From contig NZ_CP089414.1 of assembly GCF_022394535.1 (NCBI RefSeq), positions 2,046,001 to 2,110,000 on the forward strand: DNA of 64,000 nt, read 5' to 3'. Every line of letters begins with the position of its first letter. The stretch's first letter is position 1. The notes beneath the pieces are model-generated. The model had not been told where the DNA came from. It saw nothing but the letters and a program-made list of their open reading frames with translations, and ran no database searches. The translations under genes and the position numbers were made by a program. This stretch comes from Dyella terrae. GTDB lineage: Bacteria > Pseudomonadota > Gammaproteobacteria > Xanthomonadales > Rhodanobacteraceae. Positions 9,701 to 18,043 of the stretch are shown here, in pieces.

Positions 9701-10780
9701 GGTAGACGAGGCAGATGGCAGATGGCTGGCATCACCGTTGCAACCACCATCAATCGATCCGAATCCGACACGAAAGCCCTTGTTGACCGTGGAGAACGCC
9801 GTCATCAGGCCACTCTTGGCCATCTGGATACGCGTGCGGTAGTACGAGAACCAATTCGCCACGTTCTGCTGCGTAGCTGCGCTCTCGTCACACAAGGACG
9901 TGCTGACAGCGGTTGGGCTGGCCGTCGACAACAACGAGCAGGTACCGGTTGTACCGACGTAATATTCGGTACTGTTGGTCCCCGTGGTGTAGGTAAAGTA
10001 ATTCTGGTAGACCTGGTTCTGATTCGTACAGGTGGTTCCGCTCAGCGAGTCGCCACTATTGCAGGAATAGGTGGTTGTCGAATTGGGCGATACGGTCGTG
10101 GGACTCTTGGTGGTACTACCGCTCTTACAAATATACGAGCCGCTACTGTATTTCAGCGAAAAGCCGCTCGGACATACGTAGCACGTAGGCGGACTATTGC
10201 CGTCCGTAGTAGATCCTTTCGGACAGGAGTAATTTGTTGTTCCAGTAGCCGCATAGGTGGTAGTGACGGTTACCAGAAACGTCGTGTAATACGGAAAAGT
10301 ATTCGCGTATGCGTTGTTTCCGCCGACAAATTGCGTGATATCCGTAGTGTTCGTATTGGTAAAACCATCCGTGTAGGCACTGGTCAGGCCAGGCGAGGCC
10401 GGATAGGTATCTGGGCTGGCTACCGTGCTATCCGCCTTGGGCGGCGGGCTATAAGTGATGGTCGGGTTGTAATACGTGCCGTTGATCGACGAATTGCGTG
10501 CCTGATCGTTTGTTGGGCTACCGTTGCCAGAGGTTGATGTTAGGTAGCCCCAGTCAGGCATGTAATCCCACGCCATCGAACCGGAGTCATCGAGCATCAG
10601 CACAACGTCCGGTGGAATGGCCGGCTGCACGGTCAACGGTTGCTGATCCACTGTCACCGTGGGTGTCGCCGCCACGGCAGGCATGTAGATGGCACCCAGC
10701 ATCCATACGACCAGCATGGTGCAGAGCAGCCTTATGACTGCAGAGCCCCGGCGGCGTGGTGCTTGCGGCTTCGTGTTCAT
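6710..10780 (-). CDS. pilY1: Type IV pilus tip adhesin/assembly protein PilY1
   Basis: This protein of about 1356 residues has an N-terminal signal peptide ending AVAA. A von Willebrand A-like domain with a MIDAS-type DDSGSM motif follows, and the C-terminal half is the PilY1 beta-propeller (VFVSANDGMLHAFN, YAGDLAGRVW). I chose the ATG at 10780 because AGGA lies 9 nt upstream; an in-frame GTG at 10813 is also possible. PilY1 caps the pilus and works with PilV/W/X/E/FimU in assembly, adhesion and surface sensing. Two oddities: a cysteine-rich insert (around 10020-10240), and a degenerate calcium loop at 7631-7672, where the canonical DxDxNxxxD reads DNPANGISM. The stop overlaps the pilE start. 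Confidence 0.93.
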   Translation of the reverse strand: MNTKPQAPRRRGSAVIRLLCTMLVVWMLGAIYMPAVAATPTVTVDQQPLTVQPAIPPDVVLMLDDSGSMAWDYMPDWGYLTSTSGNGSPTNDQARNSSINGTYYNPTITYSPPPKADSTVASPDTYPASPGLTSAYTDGFTNTNTTDITQFVGGNNAYANTFPYYTTFLVTVTTTYAATGTTNYSCPKGSTTDGNSPPTCYVCPSGFSLKYSSGSYICKSGSTTKSPTTVSPNSTTTYSCNSGDSLSGTTCTNQNQVYQNYFTYTTGTNSTEYYVGTTGTCSLLSTASPTAVSTSLCDESAATQQNVANWFSYYRTRIQMAKSGLMTAFSTVNKGFRVGFGSIDGGCNGDASHLPSASSTAAPYTYTDTYHCGSGRSSVTNKVASVQPFGDGSSSTDQKNGFWNWAAALSPSGGTPLRMALSQVGQYYQTSQPWTTMSSDPGYGTTNQPSNIACRQAYTILTTDGFWNESYSSSTITGASNAKWPTIAGPNGQSWPTTANSSPASPYSGGITSGEGPSLADVALYYWENDLQANTNFPNEVPTNSADPAFWQHMVTFTMGLGFTPTGITPASATEQQIFNWANGGTTISNFSWPTPSAANDGSIYNIADLEHAGLNGHGGFYSATSPSTFASGLTDALNRASARVGSGASLAANSTQLTNGTVAYQAQYHTVQWTGDLLALSINSSTGAISTTATWSASSVLISGATVSGKTNTYPNRNIWTYVPSGSTGSFVKFVDSSTTTPPALSSAELAALGSSAAAQALMVSYLRGDNTQELVNNGAFRTRITPLGDIVDSQPVYSGAPNANEFENEVFTGMSNTASSGNNSFQAFAVGTTNTTTGVSTPSAASTRTGLVFVSANDGMLHAFNASTGAEVYAYLPGAVITAGLANLSDPNYGSTTTTTVPHQYYNDGELTIADAFFNSAWHTVLVGTTGRGLAEAVYALDITNPSSITPLWERSAGDGQTNSNYIGQMVGKPVIAKVQDGTTNSDWQVVIGNGYNSSAGTAALLEFNVATGALNVHTTDTTTANGLAAPVTWMDNPANGISMEAYAGDLAGRVWTFPLDKPTTATTGSGTSATTTTTYAADLGTAGTKVFTATDPSGNAQPITAGMLAGRDPVTGNVWVFFGTGEYLSSGDTTNVQVQNWYGVIVQTGANSSTLASLPVTTLDGSLVQRSITYEVDGDPSATPPTLGVRTVTQLPVPSDMPGKRGWYMNLEQPTLDSNGNVTGYNAQGERMVTPNQFQGNLLLGTTRIPTAAASSDICNSSGSGWVMAVDPFTGTNPSGNFFMVNGTSGSVTLPNGKTLPVAGVGFSSLPNNPIFVGGDMLMSFDNGSTSSLNTSGASGIPQRVSWKELVNP

Positions 10781-10842
10781 CACGGTTTGTCCTGAATTCG
10801 ATCGGTTTGTCACTCACCTGCAGTGGTGAGCGCGGCAATGGA

Positions 10843-11451
10843 TCAGCCTTGCTTGACGACGGCCTGGATAGTCACCACAGCGCGGTCACCCACCACGGCG
10901 GGGTCACCGCTGCGCGCGGTAATGCGGTAAAACACCGCCGTACCGGAGCTACCCTGCACGCCGTAGTTACGCGAGTTGCCGGTCTGGCCGAAGCCAGTAT
11001 TGGTGGTCTGATCCACCCAGTTGCCCATGTTCTCCACCACAAACTGTGGCTGGCCGTAAGCAGTGGAGCTGGCGGTGTAGTCACCCCCGACTGTGCCTTT
11101 GGCCACGGATTGGATATAGCCGCTCGTCGCAAGGGTTGGGTCATTGAACGGGTTGGGCAGACAGGTGACACCGCCGGCTTGGCAGTTGTGCCAGATGATC
11201 GTTGGCGTCGTGGCGATCAGCGCACTCGCAGCGCGTATCGCCGCCTCTGCACTCTGGAATGCCTGCTCACGATCGTACTGATTGGACGCCATCCTCTGCT
11301 GCATGATGGTGCCACGCACGGCGGCCAGCCCCACCAGGGTAATCAATATCAGTAGGATCATTGCCACTATCAGGGCGACACCCTGCTGTGCGCGGGCACC
11401 GGGCGAGGACCGGAAAATGCGGTATGAATGGGAAACGTTCGGCGCGCTCAT
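10843..11451 (-). CDS. pilX: Type IV pilus minor pilin PilX
   Basis: This 202-residue protein has the PilX N-terminal pattern: a prepilin-like Gly followed by a long hydrophobic helix (VALIVAMILLILITLVGLAA) without the usual Glu5, then the conserved RGTIMQQRMA and QAFQSAEAAIRA segments. PilX is a minor pilin of the tip-priming complex with PilV, PilW, PilE and PilY1. Its start lies 1 nt after the pilW stop. Between its stop and pilY1 there is a gap of about 60 nt with its own ribosome binding site. Confidence 0.9.
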   Translation of the reverse strand: MSAPNVSHSYRIFRSSPGARAQQGVALIVAMILLILITLVGLAAVRGTIMQQRMASNQYDREQAFQSAEAAIRAASALIATTPTIIWHNCQAGGVTCLPNPFNDPTLATSGYIQSVAKGTVGGDYTASSTAYGQPQFVVENMGNWVDQTTNTGFGQTGNSRNYGVQGSSGTAVFYRITARSGDPAVVGDRAVVTIQAVVKQG

Positions 11452-11452
11452 G

Positions 11453-12493
11453 TCATAGCACCCGGTTGCGCATCGTGGCGGTGTAAGTGAACGGCCGCTG
11501 GAGGGCGGCGTTGTTGTTGATGTTGGCGCGTACGTACGTGCTATTCACGGTAAGCGTGACCTGAGCGGCATTGACTGCCGCCCAGTTGCCCCCCACGGAG
11601 GCAGCGCTAGTGAACGCTACACCCGATGGCTGCACGTACATGATCTTCATGTTGGAAACGTTGCGCACCATTTCCTGCGGTGTGGCCACCGAGACTCCAG
11701 CGGAGCTGTAAGTCACAGGCAACCGGAATAACGAGTACGTACCCGCCGCGTTTGTGCCGATGTACCAATCGACTGCCGTCATTATGTTGACGCGCGCATT
11801 GGGCAGGAAGGTGTACGCATTGCCCGTGCTGGTGCAGATGGTGGGGTATCCCAGACCCGACGAACAGTTGCCCGGCACTGGCGTAGTGGCGGTGGCGAAC
11901 CCCACGGTGGTGCCGCTATACGAAGTAATCTGCATCAACGTGGCATGGTCGAAATCGCATACCATGATGATGTCGCCGGCAGCCAGCTGCGTGCTTGCCG
12001 CATTGATGTTGAAGCTCGTGGGGCTACCCGACGCGCTGCCTACCGATACATCCGAAGGGACCGTGCCAAGGGCGATCACCGAACTGCTATTTTTGAGCGG
12101 CGCTCCGGTGGTCCCGGCGGTGAAGGAAGACAACGCAGGGTCCGTGGTGGCATCGTCGTACCCCTGCAATGGCACCGCCCAGTTGGCGTACCAGAGCGAG
12201 GCATTGCTGTTCAGCACATTCGCGATGCGGCCCGTGGTGTTGTCGCAACCAGTGAAGCCTACATCGCGCAGATCGCGCGTCATCATCTCGAAAGCGGCGC
12301 GTGAGCTGTTCTCTACATCGCCCAGTGCTTCGTTGGCGCGATAGGTCTGCTGACCGGCGAGGAACACGCTGATGACGCCACCGATCACGACCAAGCCCAG
12401 CAGCATCGCCACCATCAGCTCAATCATCGTGAAGCCACGCACGCGACGCGCGTAACGTCGGTGCTGGCCGTAGTTCATGGGCTGCTCGCTCAT
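11453..12493 (-). CDS. pilW: Type IV pilus minor pilin PilW
   Basis: This 346-residue minor pilin has a prepilin site RG|FTMIELMVAML (Glu5 present) and an N-terminal membrane helix. The correct start is the ATG at 12493, which overlaps the pilV stop as ATGA; a longer open frame extends upstream into pilV but lacks any pilin signal. PilW helps prime the pilus tip. The large soluble domain contains scattered cysteines typical of PilW. Confidence 0.9.
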   Translation of the reverse strand: MSEQPMNYGQHRRYARRVRGFTMIELMVAMLLGLVVIGGVISVFLAGQQTYRANEALGDVENSSRAAFEMMTRDLRDVGFTGCDNTTGRIANVLNSNASLWYANWAVPLQGYDDATTDPALSSFTAGTTGAPLKNSSSVIALGTVPSDVSVGSASGSPTSFNINAASTQLAAGDIIMVCDFDHATLMQITSYSGTTVGFATATTPVPGNCSSGLGYPTICTSTGNAYTFLPNARVNIMTAVDWYIGTNAAGTYSLFRLPVTYSSAGVSVATPQEMVRNVSNMKIMYVQPSGVAFTSAASVGGNWAAVNAAQVTLTVNSTYVRANINNNAALQRPFTYTATMRNRVL

Positions 12494-13011
12494 AGCATGG
12501 CCTGCGTGACGACCGTCTGCGTGGTGCTGTTGCTCACACTCAAGCCAGAGCGGCTGTCGTCGAATTGGACAGTGACAGTGCAGTACGCCGTAGTTGTGCC
12601 GGCAGCCAACGAGCAGGCGATCGTGCCGGTAGTGCTGGCACTGACGCCCAAGGGCGCGAGGTCGACGGTGCACCACTGGTTGATCTGGGCGTTAGCCAGG
12701 CTCCCCGTTCCCGACGGGCAGGCGTTTGCCTTGATAGAGGTGACGTTATAGGACCCGCTCTTCGCATTGGTGAGATCGGCCCGCATCGCATCAAGGATGG
12801 AATAGCTCGCCACCGTGGCCATGCTGCGCTCCATCGCACTGTTGTTGATGGACAGCGAGCGTGCCTGCAGCGCGGCAATGCCAATAAAGCCGACGGACAA
12901 TACCAACACCGCCACCAGCACTTCGATCAAGCCCGCACCAGACTGGCAGGACGCCATGGGGCGCAAACCCGCGCGCCGACCAAACCGGACAGATTGCATG
13001 TGCTGAGTCAT
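12490..13011 (-). CDS. pilV: Type IV pilus minor pilin (prepilin modification protein) PilV
   Basis: This 173-residue protein has the prepilin signal SG|AGLIEVLVAVLVLSVG (Glu5 present) and the PilV hallmark GIAALQ after the helix. The ATG at 13011 overlaps the fimT stop (ATGA), so translation is likely coupled. The longer upstream open frame is a shadow inside fimT. The gene lies second in the minor-pilin operon, in the usual order. Confidence 0.9.
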   Translation of the reverse strand: MTQHMQSVRFGRRAGLRPMASCQSGAGLIEVLVAVLVLSVGFIGIAALQARSLSINNSAMERSMATVASYSILDAMRADLTNAKSGSYNVTSIKANACPSGTGSLANAQINQWCTVDLAPLGVSASTTGTIACSLAAGTTTAYCTVTVQFDDSRSGLSVSNSTTQTVVTQAML

Positions 13012-13637
13012 GGGCAACTCGTCGCGTTGCTGGGGGTTGATGATGTGATGATGCTGCCGGTAATCATGTTGACCTGGATGTCGTTGGCGGTCTTGAGCGC
13101 CGTCGAGCAAAGCTCCACCACCACGCTACCCGTTGCACCGGTGCCGAACGGCGCGGCCGCACCCGGTGCATAGCCGAGACCGCTACCGTTGAAACGGATC
13201 GCCGCTACGGTGTTGCGTACCTTGACTGAAGGGATCGACAGCTCGGCCGGTGGTGCAAGCACGGTGGCGGTCGTGGCGCCGGTGAGCGCAACAACCGCGC
13301 CGGTGCTGGTGCTGCATGCCGTGCCCAATGTGTCACCCGTGCCGCTGGTGTTAGTGGTCGCCGTGTTGCTGCAGAACTGCACGGAGCCGTTGCGCTTGAT
13401 CGCCTCCATCCGCGCGGTGTTCAGCGCGCCGACCATGGCGTTGGTCGCTGTCGTCAAGCGGTTGGTGTTGATCATGTTGCTGAAGCTTGGAACCGCGACG
13501 GCAATCAAAATGGCCGCCACGACCAGCGTGATCACCATTTCGACCAAGGTGAACCCTTGTTCACGGCGCACGGGCACATGCCGCCCGCGGGGCACACGCC
13601 ATCGACTGGCGAAGCTGCCAACTAGCACCCGATTCAC
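13008..13637 (-). CDS. fimT: GspH/FimT-family pseudopilin, first gene of the minor-pilin operon
   Basis: The prepilin signal QG|FTLVEMVITLVV and the GspH-like soluble domain identify a FimT/FimU minor pilin; FimT and FimU cannot be told apart here. I prefer the GTG at 13637 because AGGGGG lies 5-6 nt upstream. The open frame extends to a GTG at 13694. The operon reads fimT-pilV-pilW-pilX-pilY1-pilE with overlaps of ATGA type or spacers of a few bases, so the six gene products should be made together. Confidence 0.85.
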   Translation of the reverse strand: MNRVLVGSFASRWRVPRGRHVPVRREQGFTLVEMVITLVVAAILIAVAVPSFSNMINTNRLTTATNAMVGALNTARMEAIKRNGSVQFCSNTATTNTSGTGDTLGTACSTSTGAVVALTGATTATVLAPPAELSIPSVKVRNTVAAIRFNGSGLGYAPGAAAPFGTGATGSVVVELCSTALKTANDIQVNMITGSIITSSTPSNATSCP

Positions 13638-13918
13638 CGTTACCCCCTGACTAAAGAGCCGCCAGCGCTTCACCCGCCGACGCGACGAGACCACCTTGAG
13701 CTATGCCGGTCCTCTTGGGGCGAACTCTACCCAGCCGTTTCCGCCCCACCAGCCAGCAGCCGACTACTGGAGGGATTTACCCGACAAGCGGTCGGCGCCC
13801 GCCTCGCATAAGTGACGGCTATCACTGACATTGGGCCGGTTGCCCAGGGTTTCGCTAGGCATCCACAACCACAGAGCGGATAATTGGCGCCCCTTGTAAC
13901 CTCCGGTCCCACTTACCG

Positions 13919-16756
13919 ATGTTTGTTCCTGGTCAACGTTGGATATCCACCGCCGAGCCCGAGCTTGGCCTTGGCACCGTGCTTCGCGTCGAGGGACGCG
14001 GCGTGCAAGTGCTGTTCGCCAAGGCCGGCGTGCTGCGCCCCTACGCGATCGACTCGGCGCCGCTGGTGCGTGCGGAGTTCCGCCCCGGACAACGCGTGGC
14101 TGGCAAGGGCATCGCCTTTCTGGTCGAGCGGGTGGAAGTTCGCGAGGAGCTGCTGGTGTACCGCGGCGAAGGCCGTGAACTGGAGGAAGGCCAGCTCGAC
14201 GACGAGCAGAGCGTGAGCCAGGCCGACGACCGCCTGATCGGCGGCCGCACCGACCCCGTTTCCCACTTTGAATTGCGTCTGGAAGGCCTGAAGCGCCGTG
14301 CCGAGGCGCGCCGGTCGCCCGCATGGGGCCTTGGCGCCGCGCGCATCGGTCTGGTGCCACACCAGCTGCGCGTGGCCGGCATCGCCGCCTCGCGCCGCCC
14401 TCCCCGCGTGCTGCTTGCGGACGAAGTGGGTCTGGGCAAGACCATCGAAGCGGGCATGATCATCGCCCGCCAACTCGCCACCGGCCGCGCTGGCCGGGTG
14501 CTACTGCTCCTGCCCGACACCTTGGTCTACCAGTGGTTTGTGGAGCTGCTGCGGCGCTTCAACCTCAGCTTTGCGATCTACGACGAGGAGCGCTGCGAGG
14601 CGCTGGAGCAGAGCGACGGCGCCAACCCGTTTGAAGACGAACAGTTGGTCATCGCCGACTTCACCTTTCTGGAGCAGTCACCCAAGCGTGCACAGCAGTT
14701 GCTCGACGCCCGCTGGGACCTGCTAGTGGTGGATGAAGCCCATCACCTCGCCTGGACGCCCGAGGCCGCCAGCCCGCGCTACACGCTGGTGGACCAGCTT
14801 GCCGCCGCCACGCCGGGCGTGATCCTGCTTACTGCCACACCGGAGCAACTGGGCCGCAGCGGCCACTTTGCACGCCTGCGCCTGCTGGATCCGCAGCGCT
14901 ACCACGACCTGGATGTCTACCTGTCCGAGTCGGACACCTTCCATAACCTGTCCAAGATTGCCGACCGCCTGCTGGAAAGTCAGCCGCTCGACGACGCGCA
15001 ACGGGCCACGCTGCGCGACGCCTTCGCTGGCGATGAGGCGCTGCTTGCTCGCCTCGCCGACACGGCCAAGCCGGAAAACGCCCGCGAAATCCTGGCCGCA
15101 CTGATTGACCGCCACGGCACCGGACGCGCCATGTTCCGCAACCGACGCGCGAGCATCGGTGGCTTCCCTAAGCGCATTCCGGTGTGGCACCTGATCGACA
15201 AGGACACGCTGAGCGACAACGGCCGCCAGGCCTTGCTGGCGGAGTTCCACGCAGACATGCAGCAGCCGGCACCGGCCCTTGAAATCGACTACGGCAACGA
15301 TCCGCGCATCGACACGCTGGTCGCCCTGCTCGAAGCCCATCCGCAGGACAAGTTCCTGCTGATCTGTCGCAGCCAAGCCAAGGTGCTCGCACTGGAGGAG
15401 GCCCTGCGCACCAAGAGTGGCGTGGGTCTGGCCCGCTTCCACGAGGGCTTGGGCATCGTGCAGCGCGACCGCAATGCGGCGTATTTCGCTCAGCCCGATG
15501 GCGCGCGTCTGCTGCTGTGCTCGGAGATTGGCTCGGAAGGTCGCAACTTCCAGTTCGCACACCGCTTGGTGTTGTGGGACTTGCCGCTCGACCCCGACTT
15601 GCTGGAACAGCGCATCGGCCGCCTCGATCGCATCGGCCAGAAACACGACATCAGCATCCACGTGCTGGCTATCGCGGACAGCGCGCAGCACGTACTGGCG
15701 CGGTGGTACGACGAGGGCATCGATGCATTCCGCGTCAGCCCGGCGGACGGCCGCGAATTGCTGCGCCGGTTCGGCGAGCCGCTGGCGCGCCTTGCCGACG
15801 AACACGCACGTGGCGATGACAACCGCGACCAGGAACTGGACGTACTGCTGGCCGAAACGCGTGGCGCCCATGAAGAAATGGCCGCACTGATCCGCGATGG
15901 CCGCGACCACCTACTGGAACTCGCCGCCAGCCGCGACTTGCATGCCGATGAACTGCAGCAGGCGTTTACTCGCGAAGACAATGACCCAAGCCGCGACGCC
16001 TTCATCCAGAGTCTGCTGGAGCGCTTCGGCATCCACGCCGAGGAGCTGGGTGGCAAGGTGCTGCTGCTCGATCCGCAATACCTGTCCACCGATGCCCTGC
16101 CCGGCTTCTCGGAGGGCCCGCAGGCCGTCACGTTCGCGCGTGACGTGGCACTGGCCCGCGAAGAGTTGCCGCTGCTGCGGCTGGATCACCCGATGGTGAT
16201 GGGTGCACTGGATCTCACGTTGTCCAACGAACAGGGCAACGCGGCATTCCTCGTCGACGACGTGCTGCCGCCCCGCAGCGCCTTGCTGCAAGCCGTGTTC
16301 CTCATCGAATGCGTGGCCGACCGCAAGCTGGATGCCGAACGCTTCCTGCCGCCGCAGCCCATCGTGGTGACCATCGACACACGCCTGGCTGAGCGCGCGG
16401 ATTTCCGTCCGAGTGACATTGGCTTGCGCAAGGCCGCGGATCGCACCATTGAAGTGGCGCGCTATCGCAAGTTCCTCGGCAAGCTGGTACCGCCGATGCT
16501 GGAGAAGGCCGAAGCCATCGCCAGCGAACGCGCCAAGGTGCACGTCGATGAGGCCGTGGCGCAGGCCACCGACACGCTCGATGCAGAGCTGTCCCGCCTG
16601 CTGGCGTTGCGCGCAGTGAACCCCGCGATCAGCGAAGCGGAGATCACCACTGTTGCCGACGAACGTACCGCCATGCTGAAGGCGCTGCCAGGGGCACGCT
16701 TGCGACTGGACGCCGTGCGCTTTGTGGTGAGTCCGGACTTTCTGGCCCTGCGATAA
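13919..16756 (+). CDS. rapA: RNA polymerase-associated Swi2/Snf2 ATPase RapA (HepA)
   Basis: This 945-residue protein begins with the RapA N-terminal Tudor-like region (GQRWISTAEPELGLGTV). Superfamily 2 helicase motifs follow: Walker A GLGKT at 171-175, DEAH at 272-275, and the C-terminal helicase motif QRIGRLDRIGQ near 15610. RapA binds core RNA polymerase and uses ATP to recycle polymerase stalled after transcription. The length matches E. coli RapA (968). It starts divergently from fimT; the 281-bp gap between them shows no clear regulatory motif. A hairpin follows the stop. Confidence 0.95.
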   Translation: MFVPGQRWISTAEPELGLGTVLRVEGRGVQVLFAKAGVLRPYAIDSAPLVRAEFRPGQRVAGKGIAFLVERVEVREELLVYRGEGRELEEGQLDDEQSVSQADDRLIGGRTDPVSHFELRLEGLKRRAEARRSPAWGLGAARIGLVPHQLRVAGIAASRRPPRVLLADEVGLGKTIEAGMIIARQLATGRAGRVLLLLPDTLVYQWFVELLRRFNLSFAIYDEERCEALEQSDGANPFEDEQLVIADFTFLEQSPKRAQQLLDARWDLLVVDEAHHLAWTPEAASPRYTLVDQLAAATPGVILLTATPEQLGRSGHFARLRLLDPQRYHDLDVYLSESDTFHNLSKIADRLLESQPLDDAQRATLRDAFAGDEALLARLADTAKPENAREILAALIDRHGTGRAMFRNRRASIGGFPKRIPVWHLIDKDTLSDNGRQALLAEFHADMQQPAPALEIDYGNDPRIDTLVALLEAHPQDKFLLICRSQAKVLALEEALRTKSGVGLARFHEGLGIVQRDRNAAYFAQPDGARLLLCSEIGSEGRNFQFAHRLVLWDLPLDPDLLEQRIGRLDRIGQKHDISIHVLAIADSAQHVLARWYDEGIDAFRVSPADGRELLRRFGEPLARLADEHARGDDNRDQELDVLLAETRGAHEEMAALIRDGRDHLLELAASRDLHADELQQAFTREDNDPSRDAFIQSLLERFGIHAEELGGKVLLLDPQYLSTDALPGFSEGPQAVTFARDVALAREELPLLRLDHPMVMGALDLTLSNEQGNAAFLVDDVLPPRSALLQAVFLIECVADRKLDAERFLPPQPIVVTIDTRLAERADFRPSDIGLRKAADRTIEVARYRKFLGKLVPPMLEKAEAIASERAKVHVDEAVAQATDTLDAELSRLLALRAVNPAISEAEITTVADERTAMLKALPGARLRLDAVRFVVSPDFLALR

Positions 16757-16763
16757 GGCAATA

Positions 16764-16791
16764 AGGGCCGCTAACGAAACGTAGCGGCCCT
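16764..16791. terminator. Terminator-like hairpin after rapA
   Basis: A perfect 10-bp GC-rich stem (16764-16773 with 16782-16791, 8-nt loop) lies just after the rapA stop. No T tract follows on either strand, so termination may be partial. Confidence 0.55.
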
Positions 16792-16825
16792 AAGCACAAC
16801 GTTTTCCATGGAACAGGAAACAGTC

Positions 16826-17263
16826 ATGCCGGACGCCGGAACGGAAACATTGCGCTGCGACTGCGGCGCCATCGTGATGACGATACAGGGCGACCCCGTC
16901 GCCCGCGCCATCTGCCACTGCCACGCCTGTCGCGATCTCTACGGCTCGACGCTATTGACCGCCACCGCGTGGCAGCCCGAACAGGTCACGCATGATGGCG
17001 ATCCCGAAGCGCTACTCGACTATCCGCATCCGCTACGCGCCATGCATCGTTACAGCTGCCGCCACTGTGGCGAACTGGTCCATGGGCAGAACCGGCTAGG
17101 CATGATCGTCATACCCAACGCGCGCTTTGCCCGCCATCACGCAGGCCAGCTACCCGAGCGGCTGGCGCCGACCATGCATCTGTTCTACGCGTCGCGCGCA
17201 TTCGATATCGTCGATGCGCTTCCGAAGTACCTGGAAGGCTGGGACGGCCCGCTTTACGCGTAA
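16826..17263 (+). CDS. GFA / CENP-V domain zinc protein
   Basis: This is a 145-residue protein of the glutathione-dependent formaldehyde-activating (GFA) fold. The zinc-binding cysteines are visible: C11 and C13 (CDC), C30, C32 and C35 (CHCHAC), and a later CRHC. I place the start at 16826, where AGGAAACAG lies close upstream; an ATG at 16808 lacks a ribosome binding site. Most GFA-family proteins have no proven reaction, and the formaldehyde activity of the founding member is doubtful, so the function is open. Confidence 0.85.
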   Translation: MPDAGTETLRCDCGAIVMTIQGDPVARAICHCHACRDLYGSTLLTATAWQPEQVTHDGDPEALLDYPHPLRAMHRYSCRHCGELVHGQNRLGMIVIPNARFARHHAGQLPERLAPTMHLFYASRAFDIVDALPKYLEGWDGPLYA

Positions 17264-17289
17264 CACCCAGCACGCGGCATACCCGACGG

Positions 17290-17991
17290 CTAGACCATGT
17301 CGCTCAGGGCGAAGTCCACAGCGGCCTTGGCGTGCAGCGCTGCGGTATCGAACAAGGGCAAAGGGCTGTCCTCCTGCCGCAGCAGCAAGCCGATTTCCGT
17401 GCAGCCTAGGATCACGCCCTGCGCGCCTTCGGTATGCGCCTTCGCCACGATGCCTTGATAGATCTCGCGCGACGCATCGTTGATCACGCCCGCACACAGC
17501 TCGTCGTAGATGATGCGATGCACCTGCCCCCGATCGTGCTCGTTGGGCAACAGGCAGTGCACGCCATGCTTTTCCTGCAAGCGCGACCGATAGAAATCTT
17601 CGTTCATGGTGAACGCGGTACCCAGCAGCAGTACGTTGCCCATGCCCTGCCGCCGAATGGCCTCGCCGGTCGGATCAGCGATGTGAATAAACGGCAGGCG
17701 GGTAGTGGCCGTTATCGCATCGGCGACCTTGTGCATGGTATTCGTCGCCAGAACGATGCACTCGGCACCGCCTGCTTCCAGCCTTTGCGCCGATGCGGCG
17801 AGCGCCTGGCCTGCGGCATCCCAGTCACCGTCGCGCTGCCAGCGGGCGATCTCACTGAAGTCCAGGCTATCGAGCAGCAGGCGCGCCGAATGCAGTGGCC
17901 CACAGCGATCCCTTACGGCGCGGTTGATCCACTGATAGTAGAGCGCGCTGGATTCCCAACTCATGCCGCCGATGACACCGATCGTGCGCAT
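17290..17991 (-). CDS. Aspartate/glutamate racemase family protein (YgeA/L-DER type)
   Basis: This 233-residue protein belongs to the Asp/Glu racemase superfamily (GVIGGMSWESS at the start). The catalytic pair normally formed by two cysteines is here Thr83 (VLATNTMHK) and Cys197 (ILGCTEI). The same Thr83/Cys197 pair was described for the E. coli L-aspartate/glutamate-specific racemase. It should interconvert or produce D-amino acids for the wall or for catabolism, with a preference for the L-substrate, if the parallel holds. It lies next to an amino-acid permease in the same orientation with a 52-bp gap, which may be functional. Confidence 0.88.
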   Translation of the reverse strand: MRTIGVIGGMSWESSALYYQWINRAVRDRCGPLHSARLLLDSLDFSEIARWQRDGDWDAAGQALAASAQRLEAGGAECIVLATNTMHKVADAITATTRLPFIHIADPTGEAIRRQGMGNVLLLGTAFTMNEDFYRSRLQEKHGVHCLLPNEHDRGQVHRIIYDELCAGVINDASREIYQGIVAKAHTEGAQGVILGCTEIGLLLRQEDSPLPLFDTAALHAKAAVDFALSDMV

Positions 17992-18043
17992 GCAAACTCC
18001 CTTGGCCGCGGACCGGCCTGACTTATGGGAGTCTACCTACTCG

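Noticed and set aside
9302..10537. 411-codon plus-strand ORF inside pilY1
   Set aside because: Arg/Gly-rich antisense frame with no family features, covering a well-supported PilY1.
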